Assembly (NCBI GenBank): GCA_016873715.1
Contig: VGWF01000016.1
Coordinates: forward strand, 1 to 48,242
Direction: 5' to 3'
DNA from: Lentisphaerota bacterium
GTDB lineage: Bacteria; Verrucomicrobiota; Kiritimatiellia; PWTM01
Length of the DNA stretch: 48,242 nt
Both the position numbers and the translations under genes were made by a program. The notes below the pieces were generated by a model. That model saw only the letters and a list, made by a program, of their open reading frames with translations, did no database searches and was not told the origin of the DNA. This document shows, piece after piece, positions 15,454 to 24,000 of the stretch; position 1 is the first letter of the stretch; each line of letters opens with the position of its first letter.

Positions 15454-16406
15454 GCCCGGGACTCCAGCAGCCAGGGCGCGCTGCGCAGGTAGTCGAGCGT
15501 GCGGAGAATGCCCTCGCGGATCGAGAGCTTCGGCTGCCAGCCGAGCGCGCGGATCCTGGCCGTGTCGAGGAAGATGAAGGGACTGTCGCCGATCCAGCCG
15601 CGGGTGCCGCCGCTGTAGACGAGACGAGGGGTCACACCCAGGGCCTCGCAGATCCAGCCGATCGAATCGTTGACCTCGCAGTACTCCCCGGTTCCGAGAT
15701 TGAACCGGTTCACCCGGCCGCCGGCCTTCTCCATCGCGAGGAAGATCGCGTCCACGCAGTCCTGCACGTAGAGGTAGGACTTCCGCTGGTGCCCGTCGCC
15801 GAGCACGGCCAGTTCCGCCGGGTTGGCGCGCAGCTTCCGGTAGAAGTCGAAGACGTGCCCGTGGGAGTAGTGCTCGCCGAGGATCGACACGAACCGGAAG
15901 ATCCATGCCTGCATACCGAAGCCTTCGCAGTAGGCCTCGATGAGCCCCTCGCACGCGAGCTTGGACGCGCCGTAGAGCGAGGTCTGCACGGGGAACGGCG
16001 CGGACTCGGGGGTCGGGAAGACCTCGGGCTCGCCGTAGATCGAGCCGGTCGAGGAGAACGCGATGCGCCGGATGCCGTTCGCCCGCATCGCCTCCAGCAC
16101 GTTGTAGGTGGCGATCGTGTTCTGCTCGAGGTCGCGTCGGGGATGCTGCGTGCCGAACCGCACGTCGGCGTTGGCGGCCAGGTGGAACACGGTGTCGCAC
16201 CCGGCGGCGGCGGCGGAGAGGACGCGTTCGTCGAGCAGGTCCCCCCGGACGAGGGAGAATCCGGCGGCCGCGCGGACGCCATCGAGGAAACGCTCCTGGC
16301 CCGTCGAGAAGTTGTCGTAGGCGCGGACCTCATGGCCGGCGGCCAGAAGCCGTGCCGCCAAGTTGCTGCCGATGAAGCCGGCGCCGCCGGTGACGAGGGC
16401 CTTCAT
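15450..16406 (-). CDS. NAD-dependent epimerase/dehydratase (GalE-like extended SDR)
   Basis: This 318-aa protein has the Rossmann motif TGGAGFIGSNL near residue 6, the HLAANADV segment, IAFSSTGSIYGE with the catalytic Ser/Thr, and SLYGASK with Tyr-x3-Lys. QRKSYLYVQDCVDA is the substrate-domain motif of UDP-glucose 4-epimerase relatives. The ATG at 16406 lies inside the stop of the GT9 gene (ATGA). It probably epimerises a nucleotide sugar for this polysaccharide. TGS in place of a GMD-type TxE pair favours an epimerase rather than a 4,6-dehydratase, unlike the enzyme at 5543. Confidence 0.9.
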   Translation of the reverse strand: MKALVTGGAGFIGSNLAARLLAAGHEVRAYDNFSTGQERFLDGVRAAAGFSLVRGDLLDERVLSAAAAGCDTVFHLAANADVRFGTQHPRRDLEQNTIATYNVLEAMRANGIRRIAFSSTGSIYGEPEVFPTPESAPFPVQTSLYGASKLACEGLIEAYCEGFGMQAWIFRFVSILGEHYSHGHVFDFYRKLRANPAELAVLGDGHQRKSYLYVQDCVDAIFLAMEKAGGRVNRFNLGTGEYCEVNDSIGWICEALGVTPRLVYSGGTRGWIGDSPFIFLDTARIRALGWQPKLSIREGILRTLDYLRSAPWLLESRA

Positions 16407-17539
16407 GAAACGTCGTCGTCCTTCCCGGGGCCACTCTGCCCTGTTTCGCGCATCAACTCCAGCATGGCGGCCTCGACGCGCGCGGCATCCAGGTCCTTCA
16501 GGCAGGCCATCGGCGTCGCATGCGTGCAATGAATGCCGTGCTTCGAGAAGAAATAGCACGGGCTGCACGGCAGGCCGAGCCGGACGATGCGGTGCGGCAC
16601 CTTGTAGGGGCCCGTGGCCGCGGGATCGGTCGGACCGACGATCTCAACGACCGGCGTTCCCACCGCGGCCGCCACGTGGGTCAGGAGCGTGTCGCCGCAC
16701 ACGAAGCACGCCATCCGCCGGATCAGGGCGGCGGTCGCGCGGACGGAACCGTCGGGGGCCAGGCCGATGCGGTCCGCGGGCAGACCGCTCGCGGCGGCGA
16801 TCCCGCGGCGCAGCGGAGTCTCGTCCGGGCTGCCGAAGAGCACGACATGGAGCGCCGGATCCGACGCCGCGATGCGCCGGGCCAGCTCGGCCCAGTTCGC
16901 GGCCGGCCACCGCTTGAGAACCAGGTTCTTGGTCGTGCCGGAGCCGGGATGGAAGCCGACGAGCGTCCGTCCCGCGACCGGGGACTGCGAGCAGAACGCG
17001 GCGGCAGCGGCCTCGTGATCGGGCCCCAGGTGGAGTTCCGGGCGCGGGTCCGGCGAGGCAAGCGGGAGGCCGAGACCCTCCGTGAAGAGCCGGAGATCGT
17101 TGTCGACCACGTGCAGGCGGCGGTCCTCGCGCACGACGCGGGTGAGGAACCACCGCGGCCTCGCCCCGCAATCGCAGACGAACTCGAACCCGAGCCGCTC
17201 CCGGGCGCCGATGAGCCAGGAAATGGCGTTGTACTCGAGCCGGTTCTGCGGCATCAGCGTCAGCGACAGGTCGTAGCCGCGCCGTCGCAGGGAGAGACAG
17301 AAGGCGACCGAGCGGGCGCGCCCCTCGCGCAGGAAGTCGAAATGAAGCCACTCCGTCACGCACGGATTCCCGTCGAGGACCTCGCGCGGCACGGCGCCCT
17401 GCATCGTCAGGACATCGATCGCGGCGGCGGGGTACGCGGTCCGGAGTTCCCGGAGCACGGGCGTGGACAGGAGCGTGTCCCCCGCCCCCGCGAGGGAGAT
17501 GGCGAGGATGCGAGAGGGCGCCGGCCCCGTCGTCGTCAC
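16403..17539 (-). CDS. Family 9 glycosyltransferase (heptosyltransferase-like)
   Basis: This GT-B fold enzyme of about 378 aa begins RILAISLAGAGDTLLSTPVLRELR, the signature start of GT9/WaaC-WaaF proteins. Later motifs are VGFHPGSGTTKNLVLKRWP, which binds the donor phosphate, and VCGDTLLTHVAAAVGTPVVEIVGPTDPAATGP, the D-x-x-x-x-H core. A GTG at 17539 overlaps the flippase stop (GTGA) and is preceded by GGGAGAGGGG. The Cys-rich C-terminal segment (LPCSPCYFFSKHGIHCTHATPMAC) is common in non-canonical GT9 members. Given the heptose genes in the same operon, transfer of an activated heptose is the natural hypothesis. Confidence 0.92.
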   Translation of the reverse strand: MTTTGPAPSRILAISLAGAGDTLLSTPVLRELRTAYPAAAIDVLTMQGAVPREVLDGNPCVTEWLHFDFLREGRARSVAFCLSLRRRGYDLSLTLMPQNRLEYNAISWLIGARERLGFEFVCDCGARPRWFLTRVVREDRRLHVVDNDLRLFTEGLGLPLASPDPRPELHLGPDHEAAAAAFCSQSPVAGRTLVGFHPGSGTTKNLVLKRWPAANWAELARRIAASDPALHVVLFGSPDETPLRRGIAAASGLPADRIGLAPDGSVRATAALIRRMACFVCGDTLLTHVAAAVGTPVVEIVGPTDPAATGPYKVPHRIVRLGLPCSPCYFFSKHGIHCTHATPMACLKDLDAARVEAAMLELMRETGQSGPGKDDDVS

Positions 17540-18774
17540 GATCCCCTCTCCCGCCGGACGAGCCGCCGCGTGATCGCGACGAGCACCGCCAGCGCCGCCG
17601 CGTTGCCCACCGCCAGCAGGCCGGTCATTCCGAAGGCATCGCCCCGCCCGCCATACCACAGGGCGGCGACGTAGCCCGCGGCCACCGGGGCGAGCCAGAG
17701 CATCGACCGCGCGGCATGCCGCGCCCAGACGTACTGCGCAAGCACCATCGTCATGGCCAGCGGCACCGCGGCCCACGCATAGGCCCGGAGCAGCCGTTCG
17801 ACCACCTGTCCCTCGACCCCGTACATGATCTTCAGCGCGAGCCCCGGAAGGAGCGACACGCCGGCCGCCAGTCCCGCCGCCAGGGCGAGCGCGATCCCCG
17901 CGGGCATGATGAGCGTCTTCACGTCCGACGACACCACCGCCCGGGGGAACATCGCCAGGACGACCGGCATGGGGAGGAACAGGACCGTGCGAGCGAGCAT
18001 GGACGCCTTGCCGTAGGCGGCGAACACCGCCCCGTCGAGCATGCGCGACATGAGGATCAGGTCCGCGTTCATGAAGACGTACAGCAGGAGCTGCCCGGCC
18101 GCCACGGGCCAGAAGAACGCGTTGAACGGCCGCAGGTCCAGCGGCAGCGAGGGCTGGTCCCCGAGGCTGCGGCGGACGGGCACGTAGGCGACCGCAAGGC
18201 CGGCGACCACGCTCGTCGCGAAGACCGCGAGCATCGCGGTCACCCCGCCGCCCGCCAGGCAGACCGGGATGGTCAGCCCCAGGCGGATCGCGCCGGGCGC
18301 GATGCCGGCCGCGGCCATCCACCCGAAGCGCCGCGCTCCCTGGAGCGCCCCGGTGACCACCGGCGTGTACATGCTGACGAGCGCGATGGACCCGAGCCAC
18401 AGCAGCGCCGGGGTCGAGGCGGACGCCAGCACGCCGCGGAGCACCGGGCTGGCCGCGGCCCACAGGCAGAAGCCGATGATCCCGCCGATCGTCACCACGC
18501 GCACGACCGAGCGGAAGAGCCGCGCCCAGAGGTCCTGGGCGTTCGCGTGGCAGTACTCCGATGCATAGCGCGCCACGGCAACCTGGAGCGCCGCGGAGGG
18601 GACCATGATGATCCACAGGAGGCCGAGCATGGAGACCAGGGCGGCGTAGCCGGAGGGCTCCATCCAGCGGCCCGCGACCATGTGGACGCCCATGAACAGG
18701 ACGCCCGCAAGGCCGTTGCTGACGACCATGATGCCGGCGTCCCGCGCGAACGACATGTCGAGCCACTTCTTCAT
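17536..18774 (-). CDS. Polysaccharide flippase-like membrane protein (Wzx/MATE superfamily)
   Basis: This 412-aa protein has about 12 predicted hydrophobic segments spread evenly, small polar loops, and a cationic N-terminus and C-terminus (RRLVRRERGS). The pattern, length and N-terminal AGIMVVSNGLAGVLFMGVHMVAGRWMEPSGYAAL match oligosaccharide flippases of the MOP superfamily. It would move lipid-linked glycan units across the inner membrane. It is the first gene of the sugar operon, 40 nt after leuD, and its stop overlaps the GT9 start. No separate promoter is obvious in the 40-nt gap, so read-through from leuCD is possible. Confidence 0.87.
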   Translation of the reverse strand: MKKWLDMSFARDAGIMVVSNGLAGVLFMGVHMVAGRWMEPSGYAALVSMLGLLWIIMVPSAALQVAVARYASEYCHANAQDLWARLFRSVVRVVTIGGIIGFCLWAAASPVLRGVLASASTPALLWLGSIALVSMYTPVVTGALQGARRFGWMAAAGIAPGAIRLGLTIPVCLAGGGVTAMLAVFATSVVAGLAVAYVPVRRSLGDQPSLPLDLRPFNAFFWPVAAGQLLLYVFMNADLILMSRMLDGAVFAAYGKASMLARTVLFLPMPVVLAMFPRAVVSSDVKTLIMPAGIALALAAGLAAGVSLLPGLALKIMYGVEGQVVERLLRAYAWAAVPLAMTMVLAQYVWARHAARSMLWLAPVAAGYVAALWYGGRGDAFGMTGLLAVGNAAALAVLVAITRRLVRRERGS

Positions 18775-18814
18775 GCAGCAGCGTTCCGCGGCGCGGCGGC
18801 GGCGGAACGGCGCA

Positions 18815-19465
18815 TCAGCCCACGGCGGCGGCCGGAAGCTGGGCGTCGTGCCCCGCCTCGAACCGCCGGATGTCCGCCTCGAACTGCAGCGTCTGCTGGA
18901 CCTCGTCCAGCCCTCCCAGCAGCGTTTCGCGCACGGTCGGATCGATCTCGAAGCGCAGCTCCATCGGCGACGGGCCGGCGAGCGACACCGTCTGCCGCTC
19001 GAGGTCGACCGTCGCCCGCAGGCCGGGCGTCGCCGCGACGGCCACCACGATCGCGTCGATCTCGGCCTCGGCCAGTTCCACCGTCAGCAGCCCGTTTTTC
19101 ACGGAGTTGTTGCGGAAGATGTCCGCAAACGCCGGCACGCGCGTCTCGCCGCGCATCTGCCACGGGGCGATCACCACGCGGAAACCGTACTGGCGGACCG
19201 CCCACACCGCATGCTCGCGGCTGGACCCGCATCCGAAGTTGTTGCGCGTCACCAGCACCGACGCCCCGGCGAACCGGGGCGCGTTCAGCTCGAACGCGGG
19301 GTCCGGGGAGGCGTCCGCCAGATAGCGCCAGTCGAAGAAGAGCGCCGGCCCGAAGCCGGTCCGCCGGATCGACTTCAGGAACTGCTTCGGAATGATCTGG
19401 TCCGTGTCGACGTTCGCGCGATCGAGCACCGCGACCAGCCCGGTATGCTTCACAAACGGTTCCAT
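18815..19465 (-). CDS. leuD: 3-isopropylmalate dehydratase small subunit
   Basis: This 216-aa protein begins [33 protein letters not shown] and has [16 protein letters not shown], the swivel-domain motif, and [18 protein letters not shown]. Length is the usual 200-216 aa of bacterial LeuD. With LeuC it isomerises 2-isopropylmalate to 3-isopropylmalate in leucine synthesis in the cytoplasm. It follows leuC by 10 nt on the same strand. The last 15 residues are Ala-rich and variable. Confidence 0.97.
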   Translation of the reverse strand: MEPFVKHTGLVAVLDRANVDTDQIIPKQFLKSIRRTGFGPALFFDWRYLADASPDPAFELNAPRFAGASVLVTRNNFGCGSSREHAVWAVRQYGFRVVIAPWQMRGETRVPAFADIFRNNSVKNGLLTVELAEAEIDAIVVAVAATPGLRATVDLERQTVSLAGPSPMELRFEIDPTVRETLLGGLDEVQQTLQFEADIRRFEAGHDAQLPAAAVG

Positions 19466-19475
19466 CGCTCTCCTC

Positions 19476-20876
19476 CTACCGCCACGTCCGGATGTCGACG
19501 AACCGCCCGGCGACGGCCGCCGCGGCGGCCATGGCGGGGCCGACGAGATGCGTGCGACCGCCCTTGCCCTGGCGTCCCTCGAAGTTGCGGTTCGACGTCG
19601 CCGCGCATCGCTGCCCCTCGTCCAGGCGGTCCGGGTTCATGGCCAGGCACATGCTGCAGCCCGGCAGGCGCCATTCGAAGCCGGCGGCCCGGAACACGCG
19701 GTCCAGCCCCTCGGCCTCGGCCTGGCGGCGAACCGCCCCGGAGCCGGGCACGACCATCGCGCGGACCTTCGGCGACACCGTGCGGCCCCGGACCGTCGCC
19801 GCGGCCTCGCGGAGATCCTCGATCCGGCCGTTGGTGCAGCTGCCGATGAAGACCACGTCGACCGGGACATCCGTCAGCCGGGTGCCGGCCTTCAGGCCCA
19901 TGTAGGCCAGCGCCTTCTCGGCGTCGGAGCGGCTGTAGCCCGGGACGCGGTCCGGAGCCGGAACCGGGACGTCGATGTCGATGACCATCCCCGGGCTGGT
20001 GCCCCAGGTGACCTGCGGCGCGATGGTGGAGGCGTCGATCGTCAACTCGCGGTCGACAACCGCCCCGGGGTCGCTGGGCAGGGTCCGCCACCGCGCGATG
20101 GCGGCGTCGAGCGCGGCGCCCCGCGGCGCGAAGGGGCGGTCGCCCGAGGCGATGTACTGGAAAGTCGTGTCGTCCGGCGCGACCAGGCCCGCGCGCGCGC
20201 CCGCCTCGATGCTCATGTTGCAGACCGTCATCCGGCCTTCCATGGACAGCGCGCGGATCGCCGCCCCGGCGTACTCCAGCACGAAGCCGGTCCCGCCCGC
20301 GGCGCCGATCGCCCCGATCAGCTTCAGGATCATGTCCTTCGCGGTCACGCCCGGCTTCAGCGCGCCGGTGTACTCGACGCGGAACGTGCGGGAGGTCTTC
20401 TGGCGGAGCGTCTGGGTGGCCAGCACGTGCTCGACCTCGGAGGTGCCGATGCCGAACGCCAGCGCGCCGAACGCGCCGTGCGTCGCGGTGTGCGAATCGC
20501 CGCAGACGATCGTCGTGCCGGGCAGCGTGATGCCCAGTTCGGGGCCGATGATGTGGACGACGCCGTTGTTGCCGTCCTCCAGGTCGTACAGGCGGATCCC
20601 GAACTCGCGGCAGTTCGCCGCCAGCGTTGCGATCTGCTCCTTCGCGACCGGATCGCGGATCGTGTCGACGTCGTCCGTCGGGACGTTGTGATCCATCGTC
20701 GCGAACGTCTGCGCCGGCCGCCGCACCGTCCGGCCCGCCAGCCGCAACGCCTCAAACGCCTGCGGGCTCGTCACCTCGTGGACCAGTTGCCGGTCGATGT
20801 ACAGAAGCGTCGATCCGTCCGGCAGGCTCCGCACGACGTGAGCGTCCCAGACCTTCTGGTAAATCGTCTTGCTCAT
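19476..20876 (-). CDS. leuC: 3-isopropylmalate dehydratase large subunit
   Basis: This 466-aa aconitase-family protein begins [15 protein letters not shown] and has [43 protein letters not shown] and the pair of cluster cysteines in [12 protein letters not shown]. The latter, with the Cys of GSCTNGR, bind the [4Fe-4S] cluster. The length is exactly that of typical LeuC. The start is the ATG at 20876. A well-spaced promoter ends only nine nucleotides upstream, so the message may be nearly leaderless. leuA and leuB are not in the window. Confidence 0.97.
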   Translation of the reverse strand: MSKTIYQKVWDAHVVRSLPDGSTLLYIDRQLVHEVTSPQAFEALRLAGRTVRRPAQTFATMDHNVPTDDVDTIRDPVAKEQIATLAANCREFGIRLYDLEDGNNGVVHIIGPELGITLPGTTIVCGDSHTATHGAFGALAFGIGTSEVEHVLATQTLRQKTSRTFRVEYTGALKPGVTAKDMILKLIGAIGAAGGTGFVLEYAGAAIRALSMEGRMTVCNMSIEAGARAGLVAPDDTTFQYIASGDRPFAPRGAALDAAIARWRTLPSDPGAVVDRELTIDASTIAPQVTWGTSPGMVIDIDVPVPAPDRVPGYSRSDAEKALAYMGLKAGTRLTDVPVDVVFIGSCTNGRIEDLREAAATVRGRTVSPKVRAMVVPGSGAVRRQAEAEGLDRVFRAAGFEWRLPGCSMCLAMNPDRLDEGQRCAATSNRNFEGRQGKGGRTHLVGPAMAAAAAVAGRFVDIRTWR

Positions 20877-20885
20877 AGACGTTCC

Positions 20886-20914
20886 ATTGTAGGGGCAGCC
20901 GACCGCGCGCGCAA
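20886..20914 (-). promoter_or_regulatory. Candidate promoter of leuC with a very short leader
   Basis: On the minus strand TTGCGC (20914-20909) and TACAAT (20891-20886) are separated by exactly 17 nt. TACAAT lies 9 nt before the leuC ATG, so transcription would begin 2-4 nt before the start codon. No other good promoter is seen in the 151-nt gap to the divergent gene at 21028. Confidence 0.55.
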
Positions 20915-21027
20915 GGCACGCCGGATTCGGCCCGCGCCGGCACCGCCGCGCCGTCCTCCGGGGCATTCTCCTCCTTTGAAATCGCCCCGCGATCCCTCAG
21001 AATGGCCCGGCAGGGGAGACCCGGACG

Positions 21028-24000
21028 ATGACGACCACCCGAGGAAGCGCGAACCCGACGATCCGTTGCCTTGCCGCCGCCCTTCTCGGGGCCGCGGGGC
21101 CGACCGCCGGAGCCGCCGACGCCCCGGACCCCGTCGGCGTGCGGCCCTACGAACTGGACTGGGCCCACCGTGTCACGGACGACGTCCCCGCGCTCGTCGA
21201 CTTCGAGGCCCCGGCGGAATGGACCGTCCGGACGCGCAACGCCGCGGCTTCCTTCGTCCGCACCCGCCGCCAGCAGATCTGGGGGCAGTGGGTCGGCGAA
21301 CTGACCTACCGCGGAACGAACTCCGGCCCGGAGATCCGCGCCGGCCCCGCGGCGCCGGTGCCGGTCGCCGCCCCGTTCGACGCCGTCCAGGCGTGGGTGT
21401 ACGGCAACAACTGGGGCTACGCCCGCGACGCGTCGACGCCGCCCGTCAGCCTTGCGTTCGTGTTCCGCGATGCCAGGGGCGAATTCGAGGTTCCTCTCGC
21501 GACCGTCAACTGGAAGGAGTGGCACCTCTGCCGGCGGCGGCTCGACGCGGCGATGATCGAGCGCGTCCGCGGCGGCGGCGTGTCGTTCGTCGCCCTGGCC
21601 GTCCGCGGCGCGAAGAACACCGACGACCGCACGATCTGGTTCGACAACCCCGCCGTGCTGACCGAGGCCTTCCCCCCGCTGACGTTCTCCGCGCGTCCGC
21701 GACGCGGGATCGATCCGCCCCCCGGTGGAATCGCCGGGGTCCACACGGGCGACGGCCGGCTCCCCTTCCCCACCCGGCCCGAGACGATCCTGCCGCCCGC
21801 GCTCGACCCGAAGTGCCGCGTCACCGCGCGGCGCGTCGGCGACGCCTTCCTCTTCACCAGCGACAGCCGCGACGGGCGCGTCACGTGGCGCTACACGCCG
21901 GCGACCGGCACGTTCGACGATCTCGAGGTCCGCTGCGAAGGACGCGGCGGCGCGGTCCGTCCCTGCGTCGGGGGCGGGGTCTTCCTGGCGGGCCCCGCCC
22001 ACGAGGCGGTCGCCCCGGAGCGCATCGAGCCGCGCGGCGCCGGTTTCACGAACGGCGTGGTCACCGCGCGCTGGCGCATGACCTCCGGCGCGGCCGCGGC
22101 CGACGTCACCTTCACGATCCGCATGCAGGCGCGTTCGCTCGTGGTCGACGTGGATGCGCCCGGCGGCGCGGTCGCCGAGGTCCGCTACGGCCGCGCCACC
22201 GGGCTCGACGACCCGCGCCTCGTCACGAACCCCTACTACGTGATCCACGGCGGCCATCCGGCGGTGGCGGTGTCGGGACCGCCCTCGCAACCGCTCTTCC
22301 TGGCCGGACACACGGATTGGTATCTCTCCAACGCCTCGATCCCGTGGGCCGGGCCCGGAATCGCCACGAACGGCGTCCGCTACAACGGCGGCACGCGCTA
22401 CATCGCCCGCACCGACGGCGTCCGCAACGGCTGCTTCGAGCGGTTCTTCCTGACGCTCTCCACGCGCTACGAGGAGATGCTGCCCGTGGTCGCGAACCCG
22501 GTCTCGCCCTGGAAGCACGTCACGGGCACGCGCGCGTGGCGCGCTCACGGCGCCTCGAACCGCGGGCAGGATGCCGCCCACTGGCGCAACGTCCGCCGCC
22601 ACGGCATGACGCAGGTCGTCGTGACCGACCACGAGACCGGCTGGCGCGACGGCGGCGAGAGCTTCACGTTCCGCACGCGCCCGGCGCCCGGCAAGGGCGG
22701 CGACGAGGGGCAGTTCGCGTACGCGCGCGTCATGCAGGACGAACTCGGCTTCGTCTACGGCCCCTACAACAACTTCACCGACTTCGCCCCCGTCAACGGC
22801 TTCTGGACGCCCGACCTGGTCTCGCGCACGGCGGAGAACCAGCTCCAAGGCGCCTGGATGCGCTGCTACGCGCCCAAGCCCGCGCGCGCGGTCGAATTCT
22901 GTGAGCGGCTGGCGCCGGAGATCGAGCGGAAGTTCGGCTTCAGCACCGCCTACTGCGACGTGCACACGGCGGTCGCGCCGTGGGACCGCGTCGACTACGA
23001 CCCGCGCGTGCCGGGCGCCGGCACGTTCGCGGCCACGTTCTACGCCTACGGGGAGATCATGCTGCTTCAGAAGCGGGCGTGGGGCGGGCCGGTCTACTCC
23101 GAGGGCAACAACCACGCGATCTACTGTGGTCTCACCGACGGCAACTACGCGCAGGACCAGCGCTACCGCCCGGCCGAGAACCCGTGGCTGGTCGACTTCG
23201 ACCTCCGGCGCCTCCACGATCTCGGCTGCAACTTCGGCATGGGCAACCCCGACATGTTCTTCGCCGGCGACGTCAAGCGCGGGCGGCGCAAGCTCGCCGG
23301 CGACGACGAATGGCTCGACCACTTCCTCGCCGCGACCGTCGCGTTCGGTCATCCCGGCTTCCTGACGCTCGACGGCGGCATGCCGAACGCGCTTCGCAGC
23401 TACTACCTGCTCCAGCAGCTGCACAGCCGCTACTGCCTCACCAACGCCGACTCGATCCGCTACGCCGACGCGGACGGCCGCCTGCTCGATACGACGGCGG
23501 CGGTCGCCTCCGGCGCGTATCGCCGCTCGCAGGTCGTCACGCGCTACGCCGACGGCACCATCACCGCCGTCAACGGCCACCCCGCGGAACGCATGCGCGT
23601 GCGCGCGTTCGGGCGCGACCTGGACCTCCCGCCGCACGGCTACGCCGGGTGGACGGAGGACGGCGCGATCGAGGTGTCGAGCGGCGACCGCGACGGACGA
23701 CGCGCCGACTACGCGGCGACCCCCGCCTACCTCTACGCGGACGGACGCGGCCGCTTCACGCGCTTCGCGAAGGCGGCGTCGGACGGCATCGGCATATGCC
23801 GCCTCCTGCCCGGCGGCGCGGCGGAGGTGATTCCCGTCGGAGGGGCCGACTGCGGCTTCGCCTTCGACGCGGCCTCCGCCGTCGCTCTCGACCGGGACAA
23901 CCGCGAGCTCGGCCCGGCCGCGCTGCGGCGGTCGCGCGGCCTGACCTACGCCGTGCCGGTCCCGAACGCCTTCAGCTACCGCCTCGCACCCGGCCCCGCC

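Noticed and set aside
14572-16200. Long minus-strand frame extending the SDR far upstream (542 codons)
   Set aside because: The upstream half is the epimerase gene in another phase; the translated sequence is Arg/Pro/Ala-rich without domains. The SDR begins at the GTG at 15453.
16403-18766. 787-codon frame joining the flippase region to the GT9 gene
   Set aside because: The first 400 codons are out-of-frame flippase sequence. The GT9 fold starts at the GTG at 17539, coupled to the flippase stop.
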